Origin: Pieris napi
Taxonomy: Eukaryota; Arthropoda; Insecta; Lepidoptera; Pieridae
Direction: 5' to 3'
Length of the DNA: 64,000 nt
Assembly (NCBI RefSeq): GCF_905475465.1
Contig: NC_062246.1
Span: forward strand, 6,970,001 to 7,034,000
The position numbers and the translations under genes were made by a program. Shown one piece after another: positions 1 to 10,200 of this stretch (the stretch's first letter is position 1; every line of letters starts with the position of its first letter). A model generated the notes under the pieces. The model worked only from the letters and a program-made list of their open reading frames with translations, had not been told where the DNA came from and did not search any database.

Positions 1-2
1 TA

Positions 3-3000
3 AGAGAATCTTTCGCCCCGAAAAAGCAACCTCACGAAATTTATTTAGAATTATTTTCTACACGCCAAGGTCTCAAGGAATCAATTGACACATTTCTTTG
101 TACAAAACGTGCACTTTTGTCACAATTACCAACACAACGACACAAGGAAGAGGATCAAATTGATTTAATTTATGGTTTGCTAAACATTTATTTGAAAAAA
201 CATATTCCAAGGTCAGAAATTAAAACTTTTCGGGATCTACTTACAAAAGGACGTCATTTTCAAAGTTTAAAAAATAATGAAGAGAGAGAAAAATTAATAA
301 CCAAAAGGTGCAATTATTGTAACAAGAGGGGTCACACAGAAGATGAGTGCAGGAAAAAACAATATAATGAGAAAGCAAAGAATATGGAGAAGCCAGGTGT
401 TAAGTGTTATGGTTGTGGCACTCCGGGAGTGTACAGGAGCAATTGCTTGAACTGTAAAAGTAAGGAAACGCCACCAAAGCCGGTACAATTTTATTCTATT
501 ATTAATAAAACTATAGAAGATGGCGTAAAAATACCTATAATTGAAGTAACGATTAAAAATTCAAATGGGTACGCTTATTTAGACTCCGCGGCTCGTACAA
601 GTATCGCTGGTTCTACATTATACGAATTATTATTAAAAGAAGGCTACACTTTCACGGACAAGGAAGCTATAATTAATTTAGCTGATGTCTCCACAAAACA
701 CACGAAGCTCAAAGTTATAACCATTGAAATAAATATAGGTAATCGTTGTGTTCCCATTACATTCTCTGCAATGCCAGATGAAAAGAATACTAGAACATTG
801 TTGGGAATAGATTTTCTAGAATCTGCAGGAATAGTACTTAACTTACCTCAGAGGTCATGGTATTTCATTGATGCTCCAGAAACGATTTTTCCATTCTTAC
901 AAATTAAAAACGTACCCGCACTCATTATAAAGAATTCCCAAAATGTAAAAAAAATGGATTTTACAAATATCAATTTAACTTCAAAAACAAACGACAGTCC
1001 AACAGAGTTTTTAAAATGGTTTAATGAAATTAAAATGTTATCTCCTATTCCGGATACTCCTCCTTACATTAAAGATGAATCCGAAACAAGCCCCGTACAT
1101 AAACGAGAATGGAAGTTAAGGCGATTGAATACACCACCTCCAATTATTCGTCCTAGGGAGCCTAGAGCAGAAAACGAAGACACATTAAAGCATAAGGATC
1201 CTCGTGTACAATACATACCAATAAATCCTATTAAACTTTATTCTTTTGATTTTTCAATCATTGATCAACCAGATATTTTATTAAGAAATAATGAGGCTGA
1301 ATTATTAAGTGATAGAGAACGATCGCAATTAAATAATCTATTGTTTGAGTATCAAACAATTTTTAATAAAAATGGTTTCCCAACTACAAACATAGAGCAT
1401 ACAATTGATACCGGTAATCATCAACCAGTATCTGTAAAACCATATCGATTATCACCTCTTCGTCAGAAACAATTAAGGACGAAAATTGATGAAATGCTAG
1501 AAAATGATATCATTGAGGAGTGTGACTCACCTTGGGCAGCACCAGTTATCCTCGTTCCTAAAGGTGGAAACGATGTAAGAGTTTGTATTGATTACAGACG
1601 TTTGAACGAAATAACTAAACCTGACCGATATCCTTTGCCAAGGATGGATGATTTATTACATCAAGCTAAAGCAATGCCATATATGTCTACAATTGATTTA
1701 CAGTCAGGTTACTGGCAAATAATTGTAAATATTAATGACCAAGACAAAACAGCATTTGTGTCTCCCTTCGGAACATATAAATTTAAGAGAATGCCATTTG
1801 GGTTACGCAATGCTCCAGCAACTTTTCAGAGGCTCATGGATCGTTTCGTTCGTGGGCTGAAATCACAATATATTTTAGCGTACTTAGATGATCTACATTT
1901 GAGATCTAAAACATTTGAAGAACATATAGAAAGTCTCAGAGAAATTTTCAATAAATTAAAAGAATACAATTTAAGAGCTAACAGAAATAAATGCAATTTC
2001 GGGTGTTCAAAAATAAAATATTTGGGTCATCTTATTGTTCCAGAAGGAATACAAGCAGATCCGGAGAAAATATCAGCTATCGTAAATTTAAAACCTCCCA
2101 GTAATTTGAAACAGTTGATATCATTTTTACAAACTGCTTCGTGGTATCGAAGATTTATTAAAAATTTTGCAATCATAGCTAGACCTCTAACCCTTCTAAC
2201 AAAGAAAAATGCGACTTGGGTCTGGGATAATGATCAACAAAATGCATTCAATTTACTCAAAGAAGCATTAACTACTGCACCAATATTGCGTCAAGCTGTA
2301 AATTACGAACCATTTACCTTGAAAACCGATGCAAGTGACTATGCTATTGGAGCAGCTTTATTGCAGGGGGAGGACAATAATGAGCATGTTGTAGAATATG
2401 CTAGTAGATTATTAACTCCAGCGGAAAAGAACTACACTGTGACTGAAAAAGAAGCCCTTGCAATAGTCTGGGCGGTTTCTAAATTTAGAGGGTATATTGA
2501 AGGATCGAAATTTTTAACTATCACAGACCATCAACCATTAAAATGGCTTATGAACTTAAAAACACCTACAGGTCGTTTAGCAAGATGGGCGATGCAATTG
2601 CAACCATATGAACTGAAAATACAATATTCTACAGGGCGTACAAATTATTTAGCAGATATGCTATCTCGCCCTCAGTGCGATGAACACATTGATGATAGTA
2701 AGATTTCTTTAAATTTAGCAGAAATAGAATTGCCGAAACGGAGTGAATTATCCATAAGAGAGGGACAATTAAACGATGAAGACTTAGCAAAAATAATTTA
2801 TGCTTTAGAAGGTGATATTGAGAGTGAAGACTACATAGAATGGTTTAAAAAAGGTTATTTACTTCACAAAGGAGTTCTTTATCGTTACATAGCTGATCAA
2901 GATGATGACGATGCGAAACTTTTGATTCCGAAGCAAGAAAGATATAACATATTAAAAGCTTACCATGATGCACCAATATCAGGACATTTGGGAGCCGATA

Positions 3001-4214
3001 AAACCATTGCTCGCATAACTAGTCATTTTTGGTGGAATGGTCTTAGAAAAGATGTTTTGAAATATATTAAAACCTGTATTGAATGTCAACGTTACAAACC
3101 TTCAAATATGAAACCATCTGGTTTATTTCAATCTACTGCAAATTACCAGAGATTTGAAGTATTGTCGATTGATCTTTTTGGACCTTTACCAAAATCAGAA
3201 AATGGAGAAAAATGGGTATTTATCATTGAAGATACTGCAACTAAATGGATAGAACTTTTTGCTGTAAAGGATGCAACATCGGAAACATGTGCTAATATAC
3301 TCATAAACGAAATCATTTTAAGATATGGTATTCCCAGGAAATTAATTAGTGATAATGGCACTCAATTTATATCAGCGGTTATGCAAAAACTTACTTTTTG
3401 TTTGGATATAGATCATATACTTACTCCAGTGTATCATCCGCAGCCAAATATAGTAGAGAGAAGAAACAGAGACATGAAAACACAAATGGCGATATTTGTC
3501 AATAATCAACATCAAAATTGGCCAACTACGTTACCTACAATTAAGTTTGCTCTAAATACTGCTGTGTGTCAAAGCACGGGATACTCACCAGCTTATCTAA
3601 TGTTTGGTCGAGAGCTTCGCACTCCTTACGATTTGACACTTGATCTCAGCACTATTGTTCAATCAGAAAATTTTGTAGCTGAAATAACGCCTACTTTGAA
3701 GAAGCTAATAAGGGATTTAAAAATTGCAAGTGACAATATAGAAAAACTACAAGAATACAATCAAAGAGACAAGGTTAACATTAAACGTAGACCCGATCCT
3801 GGTTATAAAAGTGGTGATTTGGTGTTAATTGAAACTCATCCATTAAGTAATCAAAATAAAAATTTTACATCAAAGTTAGCACCAAGAAGAGATGGACCTT
3901 ACACGATTATAAGGAAGATAGGGTCATCACTTTATGAAGTTGCAAATATAAGTAATCCGACTCAATCAATAGGTAAATTTCATACATCAGCAATAAGGAA
4001 GTTTGAACAAAGAGAAGAAGAAGATGTCCCAGAAGCAATCCTGCCTATTAGAAGAAGAGGAAGACCAAGGAAAACTCCTGCCAATGTTAATGCTGGTACT
4101 CTCATCGGGACGACTCACCGAGTACCAGAGGGGGAGGATGTAACGCGACAGACTCGCGTTGGCGTAAACAATGTCACACTACGGCCAAGACGCATACACG
4201 CAACGCACACATAG
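3..4214 (+). CDS. Ty3/Gypsy retrotransposon Gag-Pol polyprotein (5' end outside window)
   Basis: One frame is open from the window edge to the stop at 4214; the 38 codons before position 117 are also open and Gag-like, so the true start lies to the left. Counting residues from position 117: CCHC knuckle at 65-78, a second knuckle at 97-110 with Val in place of His, aspartic protease core DSA at 156-158, reverse transcriptase YLDD at 589-592, RNase H TDASD around 738, integrase HHCC zinc domain from 950, and integrase catalytic D1019, D1079, E1114. The C-terminus carries an AT-hook-like RRRGRPRK. Gag, protease, RT, RNase H and integrase in this order define Metaviridae. No envelope frame is seen. 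No frameshift separates Gag from Pol and there are no internal stops, so the copy looks young. The last 76 nt run into the 3' LTR. It is a genomic retroelement copy; present activity is unknown. Confidence 0.93.
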   Translation, partial: RESFAPKKQPHEIYLELFSTRQGLKESIDTFLCTKRALLSQLPTQRHKEEDQIDLIYGLLNIYLKKHIPRSEIKTFRDLLTKGRHFQSLKNNEEREKLITKRCNYCNKRGHTEDECRKKQYNEKAKNMEKPGVKCYGCGTPGVYRSNCLNCKSKETPPKPVQFYSIINKTIEDGVKIPIIEVTIKNSNGYAYLDSAARTSIAGSTLYELLLKEGYTFTDKEAIINLADVSTKHTKLKVITIEINIGNRCVPITFSAMPDEKNTRTLLGIDFLESAGIVLNLPQRSWYFIDAPETIFPFLQIKNVPALIIKNSQNVKKMDFTNINLTSKTNDSPTEFLKWFNEIKMLSPIPDTPPYIKDESETSPVHKREWKLRRLNTPPPIIRPREPRAENEDTLKHKDPRVQYIPINPIKLYSFDFSIIDQPDILLRNNEAELLSDRERSQLNNLLFEYQTIFNKNGFPTTNIEHTIDTGNHQPVSVKPYRLSPLRQKQLRTKIDEMLENDIIEECDSPWAAPVILVPKGGNDVRVCIDYRRLNEITKPDRYPLPRMDDLLHQAKAMPYMSTIDLQSGYWQIIVNINDQDKTAFVSPFGTYKFKRMPFGLRNAPATFQRLMDRFVRGLKSQYILAYLDDLHLRSKTFEEHIESLREIFNKLKEYNLRANRNKCNFGCSKIKYLGHLIVPEGIQADPEKISAIVNLKPPSNLKQLISFLQTASWYRRFIKNFAIIARPLTLLTKKNATWVWDNDQQNAFNLLKEALTTAPILRQAVNYEPFTLKTDASDYAIGAALLQGEDNNEHVVEYASRLLTPAEKNYTVTEKEALAIVWAVSKFRGYIEGSKFLTITDHQPLKWLMNLKTPTGRLARWAMQLQPYELKIQYSTGRTNYLADMLSRPQCDEHIDDSKISLNLAEIELPKRSELSIREGQLNDEDLAKIIYALEGDIESEDYIEWFKKGYLLHKGVLYRYIADQDDDDAKLLIPKQERYNILKAYHDAPISGHLGADKTIARITSHFWWNGLRKDVLKYIKTCIECQRYKPSNMKPSGLFQSTANYQRFEVLSIDLFGPLPKSENGEKWVFIIEDTATKWIELFAVKDATSETCANILINEIILRYGIPRKLISDNGTQFISAVMQKLTFCLDIDHILTPVYHPQPNIVERRNRDMKTQMAIFVNNQHQNWPTTLPTIKFALNTAVCQSTGYSPAYLMFGRELRTPYDLTLDLSTIVQSENFVAEITPTLKKLIRDLKIASDNIEKLQEYNQRDKVNIKRRPDPGYKSGDLVLIETHPLSNQNKNFTSKLAPRRDGPYTIIRKIGSSLYEVANISNPTQSIGKFHTSAIRKFEQREEEDVPEAILPIRRRGRPRKTPANVNAGTLIGTTHRVPEGEDVTRQTRVGVNNVTLRPRRIHATHT
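4127..4138 (+). other. Polypurine tract of the Ty3/Gypsy element
   Basis: AGAGGGGGAGGA lies immediately before the TG that opens the LTR. This is the expected primer for plus-strand DNA synthesis. It sits inside the coding frame because the polyprotein ends within the LTR. Confidence 0.85.
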
Positions 4215-4532
4215 AAGCGCGCGGCTTCTATATAATGCGATGTCCGATCAAGCTCGTGGCATTCGCTAGCTAGACGTCTGCAAGTACGATAGCCCACCGG
4301 GTCGTCTGCTTGTGGATCTTCAGTAGCTTTTCTTGACCGATGCCCCGCGTCGTTAAGTTAAGCCTTAGCTAGGTGAACATAAGGGTTGCGATGCCCCGCG
4401 TCCTCCCTACGGTTCAATGTTAGGTTAGTCGTATTGTACCTACCTACTGTAATGTTTTCAATATTGTAACAAGAAGAACAATAAATTACTTTCTTAAGGA
4501 CAATTGAGTTTAATTCTCAACACGCCCTTACA
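4139..4532 (+). repeat. 3' LTR of the Ty3/Gypsy element
   Basis: The LTR starts TGTAACGCGAC directly after the polypurine tract and ends CCCTTACA, giving matching 5-bp TGTAA/TTACA ends and a length of 394 bp. A polyadenylation signal AATAAA is at 4480-4485, 47 bp before the end. The 5' LTR and the left target duplication are outside the window, so the right end is set by the terminal motif only. Confidence 0.82.
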
Positions 4533-4895
4533 AGTTTTAGTTTTCTATGCAATGCTAGTCATTTTAAGTATCTATAGTAAAAGGCTAAATACGTATAGTA
4601 TGTATTTAATTTCACAGAAATACAGTTACTATCAATGTAAAAAAAAAACAAGTAAGTTTGGTAAATAATTTTAGATCCTCAAAAAGCTAAAAAAACGTTA
4701 ACAAAAAAGCTCTCTCGGCTTTAAGTAATAAAAGATTCCTCATATTCACATATTTATTTCTTTCAATATACATAACAGCTCACATTTTATGCGACAGTTT
4801 AGTTATTGCACTTAAGGGTAATATTTAAAAAAACTACAAATCACTTTGCTTGGATGGAAGTTATACAACCTTACATTATTGTTACATGATCCTTA
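4533..4895. other. AT-rich spacer, nothing recognised
   Basis: No coding frame or clear repeat seen between the LTR and the next MITE. Confidence 0.5.
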
Positions 4896-5157
4896 GGGGC
4901 CGTTCAATTATTACGTAAGCAGATTTACTGCAATTTATCCCCCCCTCCTCTTGTCAGCAAAAGTAAGCAAAGCTCTCAAAAATAATAGTACATAAACGTA
5001 TGAATTTTTTTGTAGGAATCCTCAAAAATGCATTTCGTTTTCAAATGTGTAATGTGAAAGTAAATAATTACTGTGGACGTAATCACCAAATAAGATAATC
5101 AAAGAACCCCCCACCCCCCATCCCCTAATAGTACTTACGTAATCCTTGAACGGCTCT
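4896..5157. mobile_element. PIF/Harbinger-type MITE, TTA duplication
   Basis: Ends GGGCCGTTCAA... and ...TTGAACGGCTCT are inverted repeats extending through an ATTACGTAAG core, flanked on both sides by TTA (4893-4895 and 5158-5160). The inside is C-rich and non-coding. The TWA duplication is the hallmark of PIF/Harbinger elements; assignment rests on that. Confidence 0.75.
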
Positions 5158-5780
5158 TTAACTTAAAGTGAATCTTATTATTTGCTAGAGATCTTTTATT
5201 TAACAGTTAAAATAGTAATAACCGTCTATTTCTTAAACTAGTTTATGAAAACATTCTTCACATAAAAACAGTCAAAATTACTTAAAATCTCATATAAATT
5301 TCAAAATTGTAAGTGTAACAAAAAAATCGTAAATAATACCTAACATAATACAACATAATATCAAGCTTTTTTATACTTTTTATTAGTTAGATTAAAAAAA
5401 TCCTGCATTAAAAATCTTAAAAAGGTCATAATTTTAAAATAACCCTATGGTATGTACCAATCGCTTCATAACAAGACATTGGAATTTCATAATTACTTAT
5501 TATACACGTCGATATACCGTAAAATTATTTCCGAATATATAACTTTCAAGTCAATAGTCATTTCTAATCCTATAGAGATTGTATTGGAATTGATAATAAT
5601 TCATTAAAATTTTGATACAACATTGAATGCATAGAGATTTGTAATGTAGACAATATTTATGTATATCCCCCTTAACAGTCATAGCGATGGCTGGAAGTGT
5701 ACTATTATTGAATAACTCCTAAAGCTACGGTTTCCTAGAAAAGCGGAGCCGTTATCTAACGGCCGTAATGTAACATTGGA

Positions 5781-5810
5781 TGACGTCACCCATACGTTGT
5801 CTATAAATAA
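5781..5810 (+). promoter_or_regulatory. CRE plus TATA-like module inside the MITE
   Basis: A perfect TGACGTCA and a CTATAAATAA 12 bp further on lie about 150 bp before the MADF-like ATG. Both are kept in copy 2 (19987-19994 and 20007-20016). Probably the old promoter of the parent transposon; activity is inferred, not shown. Confidence 0.5.
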
Positions 5811-5955
5811 CATCGGAGTAGGTTTTCTAGAGAACGTTGAGTGTCACCGTAACGTCAAAAAGCGGTGCTGTCATTTGCATGACGGCCGTCATAGCGGCGA
5901 TAAACAGTAGTTCTACGTTTTTCGCGTGTAGCGGTGCGCATATTTAATTAATACA

Positions 5956-6066
5956 ATGACTTGGACGAGCGAAAATGATGAACAATTAATTGATTTTGTT
6001 AAAAATCATGAAGCTTTGTACAATATCAAATCCAAAGAGTACAGACAAGCTCAGATGAAGCCGTGA
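5956..6066 (+). pseudogene. Truncated MADF/Myb-like DNA-binding protein of a Harbinger transposon
   Basis: A 36-codon frame starts at an ATG and reads WTSENDEQLIDFVKNHEALY in its first part. This W..E.....LI..V..H..LY pattern is the opening of MADF/SANT-like domains, and such a protein is the second gene of autonomous PIF/Harbinger elements. The frame stops at TGA 6064-6066, next to the inner edge of the right terminal repeat, so about two thirds of the domain is deleted. In copy 2 (19929-20294) the same start region is disrupted. It is not a working host gene. Confidence 0.6.
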
Positions 6067-6121
6067 GTTAAATGACGGCCGTTAATTACCGGCACCACTT
6101 TTCTAGGAAACCGTAGCTTTA

Positions 6122-7052
6122 GGTTTTAGCCTGATAATATATAACAGACGTAATTATTAGTTCTTATATTTATATGGTAAATGAAAAAAAAAAACAAAAT
6201 ATACAGTCTGTCTTAGTTGTGCTACTCTGGATTTTTAAATGTCAAACTGATTATTTGCACTTCATTCAATTGTTTCCCTTATTGACTTGATATTTTTAAA
6301 CAATCACTTATATTTGCTAATACAAAAGCTGTCATGATATTTTATATACCGGGTGTCTCCGTATTGGGTCCAAATATTTGTCTGTATTTTTATGGAACAC
6401 GGGGCAAACGGTTTAACTTACCTGATGTAAGAAGGCGTTGATAATGCGTCGCCAACCTTTTAGTTAAGTAATGGTATTCATAAATCACTAATTTGCTAAA
6501 CAATAAGATTTCGATTAACATTGGACGATTCAACGATATGGTCAACCATTTCATTCAAATCATCATTACATCATATCATAAAAAAAAATTCATACATTAT
6601 ACTAAAAAGAAAAAAATAATTATCTGTATAATACGTTCTAATATTTTAAGATAATTATTTTTTTCTTTTTAGTATAATTTATGAAATTTATTTTTTTCCA
6701 AAATCACTAGATACAGTTCATGTCATAGAGCACCAATGCTTTGCACCCGATATTTAACAATTCAAAGCGAAGATTTATAAAAATATGTCTTAATATAACT
6801 AGAATTGATACATTAAAAAACACGAATTCTACGACGGCACGCCTAAACGTTTATTACAATTAAAATTATTATTGTGATATAATCTTACCATTGCGTTTCT
6901 CAATACAAAAATTAAACATCTCAAAAAGTATCCATACACGAACACCCAAATCCAAACAATTCTAGACACAGTTTTCACGAAGATTCACAAAATAGTTCCG
7001 GCGATAAATGTCCGGCCTTAGTCACTAGTCAACGCACAATGCCACTAATAAA
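6122..7052 (-). other. dorsal 3' UTR and 3' flank
   Basis: On the minus strand a possible polyadenylation signal AATAAA (plus-strand TTTATT at 6850-6855) lies about 200 nt after the dorsal stop, which would give a short 3' UTR. Beyond it is AT-rich DNA with the long hairpin at 6588-6688. No other gene is visible. Confidence 0.5.
6588..6688. repeat. AT-rich long hairpin
   Basis: Arms 6588-6625 and 6649-6688 are reverse complements over about 38 nt, with one mismatch and one extra base, and a loop of about 23 nt. The arms include a run of seven A's (T's). It could be a small MITE or a source of hairpin RNA. Confidence 0.7.
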
Positions 7053-7244
7053 TCACGCTCGGTAGAGTTCATTAGTGGAGAGTCTGTTGAGACTGTCACT
7101 AAGGTCCTGGCCTCGATTCAGCATGGAGACCAAACCGGAAAGATCGCCAGAATTAAGTTGGCTTAAATCACCGCGGTCCTCCAAGAGGCCGCTGAGAGAT
7201 GGCGTGTCGTTTACGCTCTCCATCAGATCTTGTTGAGGCAACTG
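7053..7244 (-). CDS. dl: dorsal last coding exon (form A)
   Basis: The exon opens after TTTCCAG at 7245-7246 and encodes 63 residues ending NRLSTNELYRA before TGA (7055-7053). It is rich in Leu, Asp and Ser (GLLEDRGDLSQLNSGDLSGL), typical of an acidic/hydrophobic activation tip. Entry phase 0 matches the previous exon. Confidence 0.88.
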   Translation of the reverse strand, partial: QLPQQDLMESVNDTPSLSGLLEDRGDLSQLNSGDLSGLVSMLNRGQDLSDSLNRLSTNELYRA

Positions 7245-10200
7245 CTGGAAATCAATTAAATAATTAAAATACACTAAAATTGAGGGTCTAGGTTATTAAA
7301 CCTGAAAATTGGGTGGCTAAAGGATAGTTGCCCCAAAATATATAAAGAAATAAGCATTCTTTATCCAGGACTATTAAGTTTAAATAAAATAAAATTATAA
7401 TTTTGTATCTGGTTTTTGTATATGCCATACATATAAATAAACTTTTTTACATTTTTGTATTCAATAATTGAAATAACATTCTTTAGAATATTGACAAAAG
7501 CGCACACGTATGGCACGTTAATTAGCGCTTTTCACGCATTCCGATGTTTACGAATTTACGTCGAACATCCGGTCAAAGTGTGATTAGGGAGTCGGAGTAG
7601 GGAATAGAATATAAAACGAGAAAAGAGCGTACCAATTCATGAAAGGCTGGCAACGCACTTGCGAGCCTTCTTGCAATGTAAGTATCCACGGGCGGCGGTA
7701 TCACTTAATATCAGCCTCCTCCCCGTTTGCCTCCTATTACATAAAAAAAAACACGCTCTAGTCCGAGTCTCGCAACTCCTGCGAGACTTGCGTTGTGTGT
7801 GACCCTTGCGCTAATCGCGTCAAAAATCTCATTCCAGCCGAGCTACGCTCGCCAAAACCGCCCAAGCTGAGCTATGAAGGCCCTTCAGGCCAACAGAGAG
7901 ATTCCATTAAGAAATATAATTAATTTATGTAAAATCAGCATTGATATATAAAAAACCCAAGATGCACAATCAACGTCTAAAAAACGTCCTCAAAAAATGA
8001 GCGCAACATTCTAAATTGTGCACTCATTTCAAATAGTCTCGCGTCTAATAAGTGGAGTCGATGTTATTTATTTGTGTTTTTTTTTATAAATAAATTTATA
8101 TACTTTTGAACTTTTTTGTGTGTAGTTTTTGACAAATATATTTACTAACAAATTATTTTTTAATTTAAAGAAAAAACTTTTTAACCGGATTAAAGTTATG
8201 TATTATTATAAATTTCCAACTATTTAACATCCAACACCTTTTGTCTTTAGTCACCGTGACCACGCACGCTGTAAAGCACCCGAAAAGTCGGATAAATTTA
8301 AAATTATGTTAAATAGTTGTAAATAAAAAAGTAATGTTCGACTCCACTCAATACCTTGTCCTACCGACCACGGTCGGTCGTAAAATTTTATTGCTTTAAG
8401 TACGTATACACTGCGTTGTAATAACAACTTTAAGAAATTCGCGTAAGGTTGATTTTGCAATAATATATGCTTGTAACATATACTGTTATAGACATACTGT
8501 TATAGAAAATGACAGAAATAGTGTTTCGGGACACTTTCGAGCGTTACTTTTATTCGAGACTGTGCTTCGATCTTGGGTTTTTTATATATCAATGAAAATC
8601 AGTGAAATATAAGTGAATTGTGGAATGTTTAATTTCCTACCCATGATCTAGTCTTTATTACTAAAAAAAATAATTCCTATAAATTACCTGTTGTTGTTGG
8701 ACCATGTTATGTGTAATATGTCCAGGGTTGGGCGAGATATGACCCATCGAAGGCATATTCACCAAATTCGGCGAAATAGCTCCGTGCATGGGGGAAATTT
8801 TGCTCATAGGCGTCAATACCTGTCCCATTGACACATGGGACATAGGTGACACCCGTCCCACAGGGGACATAGCTTGTCCGTGCATCGGGGACATCATGTT
8901 GGGGGAAAGTGATGGCTCGCTTGGGGACATTATGGGCGACATTTGTAGGTAGTTTTGCCCCCATTGCATCGCCTGATATCCCTGTTGGGCGTTCAACATG
9001 TTTGTTGGTTCCAGGACGTTCAGGTTCTGCACGTTCCATTGCTGCTGAAATTTCGACTTATGAAATCATTTTTATACTATTTATAAAGTACAATAAAAAA
9101 ACGTGTGTGTACTTTTACACTTCTTTGGCGTAACAAGATAAAAATCTTTTCAAAATTTTTATTCTACGTTTTTGGAAAAAACGACACTAACAATAGAAAA
9201 AACTAAAATGTTGACTATAGCTAACTTCAGCGTGTCGGTTTTTTGTGACGGTGTGCGCGTAAAAGTTTTATCTCATCATTTTTCCCTAACGCGCCAAAAG
9301 AAGTATAACTTCAAAAGCAAATGAATAGTTTTTATTGTTTATAGTCGTTCTTATAGATATGAAAATCAATTTTCAAGATATTTTCAAAGTTCCCATGACA
9401 AAGTATTACCTGGTAGTTTTCTTGGACAACATATTGCGGACTGTTCATAGGATGTGGAGAAGTTTTGTCTGTAAAAATATATTAATATTTCATAGAAATT
9501 TAACTGCATTACAACAATTCTAAACAATGTCTAAGTCTATACCTAATATTTCTTAAGTTAACTCATGCGATAAATATAGTTTACAATTAAGATTAAAATA
9601 TATTGATACGTTTCACCATTTATTAGGGTCGATCTATGAAACAGTCACTGGAATGCTTAATTCCCTTTTAAGTAATAAATTAGTTTTATTAAACAGGATT
9701 TTAACGCGGAAGTTGTATACGTATAGTAATACGTTAGTTAATAGTTTTGTAAGTTGAATATTTAGTAATAAGTTCAGCAGTTAACTAAAAGTTAGTAAAA
9801 TTTAGGAGTAAAGTAAACAAAAATGAGTCGTAAAAAAATATAAAATGGATAACACAGATTCCTTTAGCGTATTCAAAGTTTTGAGAAATCAAATGTCCAG
9901 ATTTTTCTAAGATACAATTTTAGAAACTTAAATAACAAAATAAACGTCAACTGGTTTTTTAAGCTCACCTCTAGGTTCTGATTTGATCGGCTGATCCACA
10001 AAGGTTCCTGCAAAATAAAAACCATTAAATCATGTTTTTAGAAGAGATTACGTTTTGTCAAACAGCGTTAGTACTCTGTAACTCCCAATAAGCGACAGCG
10101 CCTTCAATCTTGAGTTTTGTGCAACACAATTCAAACTTCACATCAATATATTATATTAGCTATATACTAAGAACTATATCGTAAGTTAAAAAGTACCAGC

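Larger units (their letters stand above)
5723..6118. mobile_element. Harbinger-type MITE family A, copy 1
   Basis: Inverted ends AGCTACGGTTTCCTAGAAAA / TTTTCTAGGAAACCGTAGCT, flanked by TAA (5720-5722) and TTA (6119-6121), 396 bp. It carries a TGACGTCA site (5781-5788), a TATA-like CTATAAATAA (5801-5810) and a short MADF-like frame. A second copy of the same family lies at 19929-20294. Confidence 0.85.
7245..8687 (-). other. dorsal intron with two interspersed repeats
   Basis: The last form-A intron. It holds a short Lepidoptera-type repeat (7638-7745) and a 656-bp inverted-repeat element (7939-8594). No further exon seen. Confidence 0.7.

Noticed and set aside
4115..4297. 60-codon minus frame at the LTR
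   Set aside because: Lies antisense across the end of the polyprotein and the LTR; no supporting signal.
8229..8300. Hammerhead ribozyme in the repeat core
   Set aside because: The CGAAAC part fits, but the CTGANGA core reads CTGTAAAG or CTGTGAAG, so the consensus is broken in both copies.
8707..9039. 110-codon frame opposite/overlapping the Met/Pro/Ser-rich dorsal exon
   Set aside because: It is a different frame of the dorsal exon; the frame used here joins in phase to both neighbours and gives the typical Rel tail.
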